A DNA stretch of 6,493 bases from an uncultured Eubacterium sp. (GTDB lineage Bacteria > Bacillota > Clostridia > Lachnospirales > Lachnospiraceae), in assembly GCA_900552795.1 (NCBI GenBank), contig USBB01000057.1, positions 1-6,493 of the forward strand. Direction: 5' to 3'. The position numbers and the translations under genes are program-made. This document shows, one piece after another, positions 6,153 through 6,493 of the stretch (position 1 is its first letter; every line of letters begins with the position of its first letter). Below the pieces are notes generated by a model, which did not search any database, was not told the origin of the DNA, and saw only the letters and a program-made list of their open reading frames with translations.

Positions 6153-6330
6153 CAAAAATCTTTACAAAACAGTACAACAGATTTTTGAAATCGCACCTTG
6201 AAAACTTCATCCCGTTCCCACTTCGTAAGTCTATGTTAACTGCCGGGACTGGTAACCCGCCAAGAGCGGTTGTATCGAAACTGCATTGTGATGAGACGGA
6301 CACCAAAATAACTAAGCAGGAGAAAATTTT
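6153..6330 (+). other. Non-coding leader with hairpin potential before the plus-strand operon
   Basis: No convincing gene is seen here; open frames through it have poor starts and no matching ribosome binding site. The DNA is more GC-rich than the R-M cassette. CCGC-CAAGA-GCGG (about 6258-6270) forms a stem-loop, and CGGG/CCCG just upstream is a possible alternative pairing. Mutually exclusive stems ahead of an operon could mean a structured leader RNA or attenuator. I do not recognise a known riboswitch, and no clear promoter was found. Confidence 0.35.
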
Positions 6331-6342
6331 ATGATTTATTGA
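6331..6342 (+). CDS. Three-codon mini-ORF (MIY) ahead of the small gene
   Basis: ATGATTTATTGA has the best ribosome binding site of the area, AGGAG at 6318-6322, eight bases upstream. Its TGA (6340-6342) overlaps a TTG (6339-6341) that opens the next frame. This is the arrangement for stop-and-restart coupling, so its role would be to deliver ribosomes, not to make a peptide. It could instead mark a small indel that has shifted the start of the following gene. Confidence 0.35.
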   Translation: MIY

Positions 6343-6455
6343 ATAATACGGATGGAGAAGAGTTTCTGGCATACTACGGAGAACGCAAGCTGATTCTTCG
6401 TGTAGCCTTTGAAAGGTATCTGCATAACCATCCAGAATTAAGGAGGCGGGTATAA
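6339..6455 (+). CDS. Small 38-residue protein, unknown function
   Basis: The frame from TTG at 6339 to TAA at 6453-6455 gives a charged peptide containing GEEFLAYYGERKLILRV and ending HNHPELRRRV. The composition looks like a real soluble helical protein. The frame is open back to 6312, but no ATG is available in it, so the start is uncertain: either TTG by reinitiation from the mini-ORF, or a start lost by a frameshift. Its TAA overlaps the ATG of the next gene by one base (TAATG), and the next gene's AGGAGG lies inside its last codons, so the two are an operon. I do not recognise the family. Confidence 0.5.
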   Translation: MNNTDGEEFLAYYGERKLILRVAFERYLHNHPELRRRV

Positions 6456-6493
6456 TGGCAAAGGCAGGAAGAGGACAGACAAGGCGGGATTCC
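6455..6493 (+). CDS. Start of an unidentified gene, cut by the window end
   Basis: ATG at 6455 has a perfect AGGAGG at 6441-6446 eight bases upstream and opens a frame, MAKAGRGQTRRDS, that runs to the last base. The basic start would suit a nucleic-acid-binding protein, but thirteen residues are too few to name it. Confidence 0.65.
   Translation, partial: MAKAGRGQTRRDS

Noticed and set aside
6270..6300. Hammerhead-ribozyme-like pieces (CGAAAC and GTGATGAG)
   Set aside because: The core should read CTGATGAG, the two pieces are too close for stems I and III, and the flanks do not pair as stem II.
6143..6334. Plus-strand 63-codon frame starting at TTG
   Set aside because: It has no ribosome binding site and overlaps both the opposite promoter and the hairpin-forming leader; it is more likely chance coding over a conserved leader.
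6109..6372. Minus-strand 87-codon frame
   Set aside because: It spans the promoter of the 379-residue gene and the plus-strand starts, and its composition shows no protein-like pattern.

Overview
The window is AT-rich, its genes have strong GGAGG-type ribosome binding sites and some TTG starts, and its genes are packed into overlapping operons. This suggests a Firmicute, probably a gut-type Clostridia/Lachnospiraceae-like bacterium. The mix of a broken gene at the left edge, a self-contained restriction-modification (R-M) cassette and unrelated genes on the right suggests an integrated mobile element or genomic island. No integrase is visible, so the island reading is inference.

Layout, left to right. 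Bases 1-80 appear to hold the tail of an unknown gene overlapping the first codons of a low-molecular-weight protein tyrosine phosphatase gene, which breaks off inside its active-site loop. Bases 81-344 have no convincing gene but carry short repeats and a long imperfect hairpin (192-240) that probably ends transcription. Bases 345-4728 are one minus-strand operon of four genes, transcribed right to left: an amino-DNA-methyltransferase with an N-terminal helix-turn-helix domain (3685-4728), a second DPPY-type methyltransferase (2859-3692), a large PD-(D/E)XK restriction endonuclease with winged-helix DNA-binding regions (1193-2866), and a small cysteine-rich protein with a ferredoxin-like [4Fe-4S] signature (345-1190). 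The first three genes overlap by 8 bp at each junction and the fourth starts 2 bp after the third ends, so translation is probably coupled. Bases 4729-4912 contain dyads that could be the operon's operator or leader. A 379-residue protein with a C-terminal four-cysteine zinc-ribbon-like motif follows on the minus strand (4913-6052), with its own promoter and a repeat-rich leader. Bases 6153-6330 look like an untranslated, hairpin-forming leader. At 6331-6493 a plus-strand operon begins with a three-codon mini-ORF, a small 38-residue ORF and the start of a third gene, each start overlapping the previous stop.

Functionally, two different methyltransferases with one large endonuclease is the expected layout of a Type IIS-like R-M system recognising an asymmetric site, each methyltransferase protecting one strand. 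The unusual parts are the DNA-binding domain fused to the first methyltransferase, which suggests autoregulation, and the fourth gene. That small protein, with a predicted iron-sulfur cluster and a possible degenerate nuclease-like core, sits where some heterodimeric Type IIS systems encode their second endonuclease subunit. It is the best candidate here for something undescribed.
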